NCBI GenBank assembly: GCA_002633005.1
Contig: NMRA01000193.1
Span: 312,990 to 373,172 of the forward strand
Length of the DNA: 60,183 nucleotides
Reading direction: 5' to 3'
DNA from: Phoronis australis
Lineage: Eukaryota; Phoronida; Phoronidae
Below are positions 59,988 through 60,183 of this stretch, piece by piece. The position numbers and the translations under genes are program-made. The notes below the pieces were generated by a model. It made no database searches, had not been told where the DNA came from, and worked only from the letters and a program-made list of their open reading frames with translations. Each line of letters starts with the position of its first letter. Positions within the stretch are counted from its first letter, which is position 1.

Positions 59988-60183
59988 AACAGTAATTTAC
60001 CATCTTTTCATCTCTATGACGACGGATAGCTAGTCACTCCTGAGCTGGATAACAAAACGAGTTAACAAGCTCTCAGCTTGTGACCAGCCAAGCGCGTGGA
60101 CAAAGAGCGCAGTTGAGCGTGAGATTAGCATTGATTAGCAGCGGAAGTCAGTGGAGATAGGATGCACTGCGCTAATCCATATT
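59988..60183. repeat. 196-bp duplication, copy 2 (starts after single N)
   Basis: Begins directly after the lone N at 59987 and runs to the window edge. The position beside an N suggests two haplotypes or contigs joined with overlap rather than a biological duplication. Confidence 0.9.

Larger units (their letters stand above)
39389..60183 (-). other. Probable AUTS2 5' intron sequence, no exons recognised
   Basis: About 20.8 kb upstream of the first recognised AUTS2 exon. No open frame on either strand shows a known domain, and I found no exon resembling the basic AUTS2 N-terminus. Vertebrate AUTS2 has very large 5' introns, so this is likely intron, or intron plus upstream DNA. It holds satellites, a short TIR element, an N gap and an edge duplication, listed separately. 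Confidence 0.5.

Noticed and set aside
1-60183. tRNA or rRNA genes
   Set aside because: I saw no cloverleaf with A and B boxes and no rRNA sequence; a covariance-model search would be decisive.

Overview
This is eukaryotic, metazoan genomic DNA. It is AT-rich, with protein genes split into short exons by AG/GT-bounded introns, and it carries many terminal-inverted-repeat (TIR) elements, minisatellites, microsatellites and two runs of N. The proteins resemble vertebrate AUTS2 and SETD6 but are clearly diverged, and intron sizes are modest. A bilaterian invertebrate is the best guess, perhaps a lophotrochozoan such as a mollusc, annelid or brachiopod. I cannot fix the phylum from the sequence alone.

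Three genes can be supported, all on the minus strand. (1) 77-278 is the first coding exon of a GST-like protein with a thioredoxin-type N-terminus; the rest runs off the left edge. (2) 3796-19291 is an ortholog of SETD6, a lysine methyltransferase with a SET plus Rubisco-LSMT-type C-terminal fold. Ten coding exons were assembled by splice sites and phase. One exon (or a 3n+1 set), expected to carry the central SET-domain segment, is not visible; its place spans an assembly gap at 11782-11837. (3) 25026-39388 is an ortholog of the AUTS2/FBRSL1/FBRS family. Twelve phase-consistent coding exons give 845 residues running to the natural stop. They include the histidine-rich HX tract, the FDK..PFYR motif, the GAFQPK motif, the KWC.AHV signature block, the W-RLHR block and a charged C-terminal region. 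Its 5' exons are not recognised between 39389 and 60183 and probably lie further upstream or are too short to call.

Layout: 279-3678 is GST-upstream and intergenic DNA with two inverted-repeat elements. 3679-19291 is SETD6, with introns holding several MITE-like elements, a 16-bp satellite, a THAP/P-element-like broken coding remnant and a 0.6-kb foldback palindrome. 19292-25025 is intergenic and AUTS2 3'-UTR sequence with a second MITE copy and unassigned ORFs. 25026-39388 is the AUTS2 3' half, with a 31-bp minisatellite in one intron. 39389-60183 is about 20.8 kb of probable AUTS2 5' intron with a 15-bp minisatellite, CA/TG microsatellites, a short TIR element, a gap and a near-identical 196-bp duplication at the right edge beside a single N.

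The three genes are not known to work together; vertebrate SETD6 and AUTS2 are both chromatin-associated regulators, but their adjacency here shows only gene order. I found no convincing new multi-gene system. The most useful observations are the conserved AUTS2 HX region, the SETD6 exon missing at a gap, and several TIR element families present more than once.
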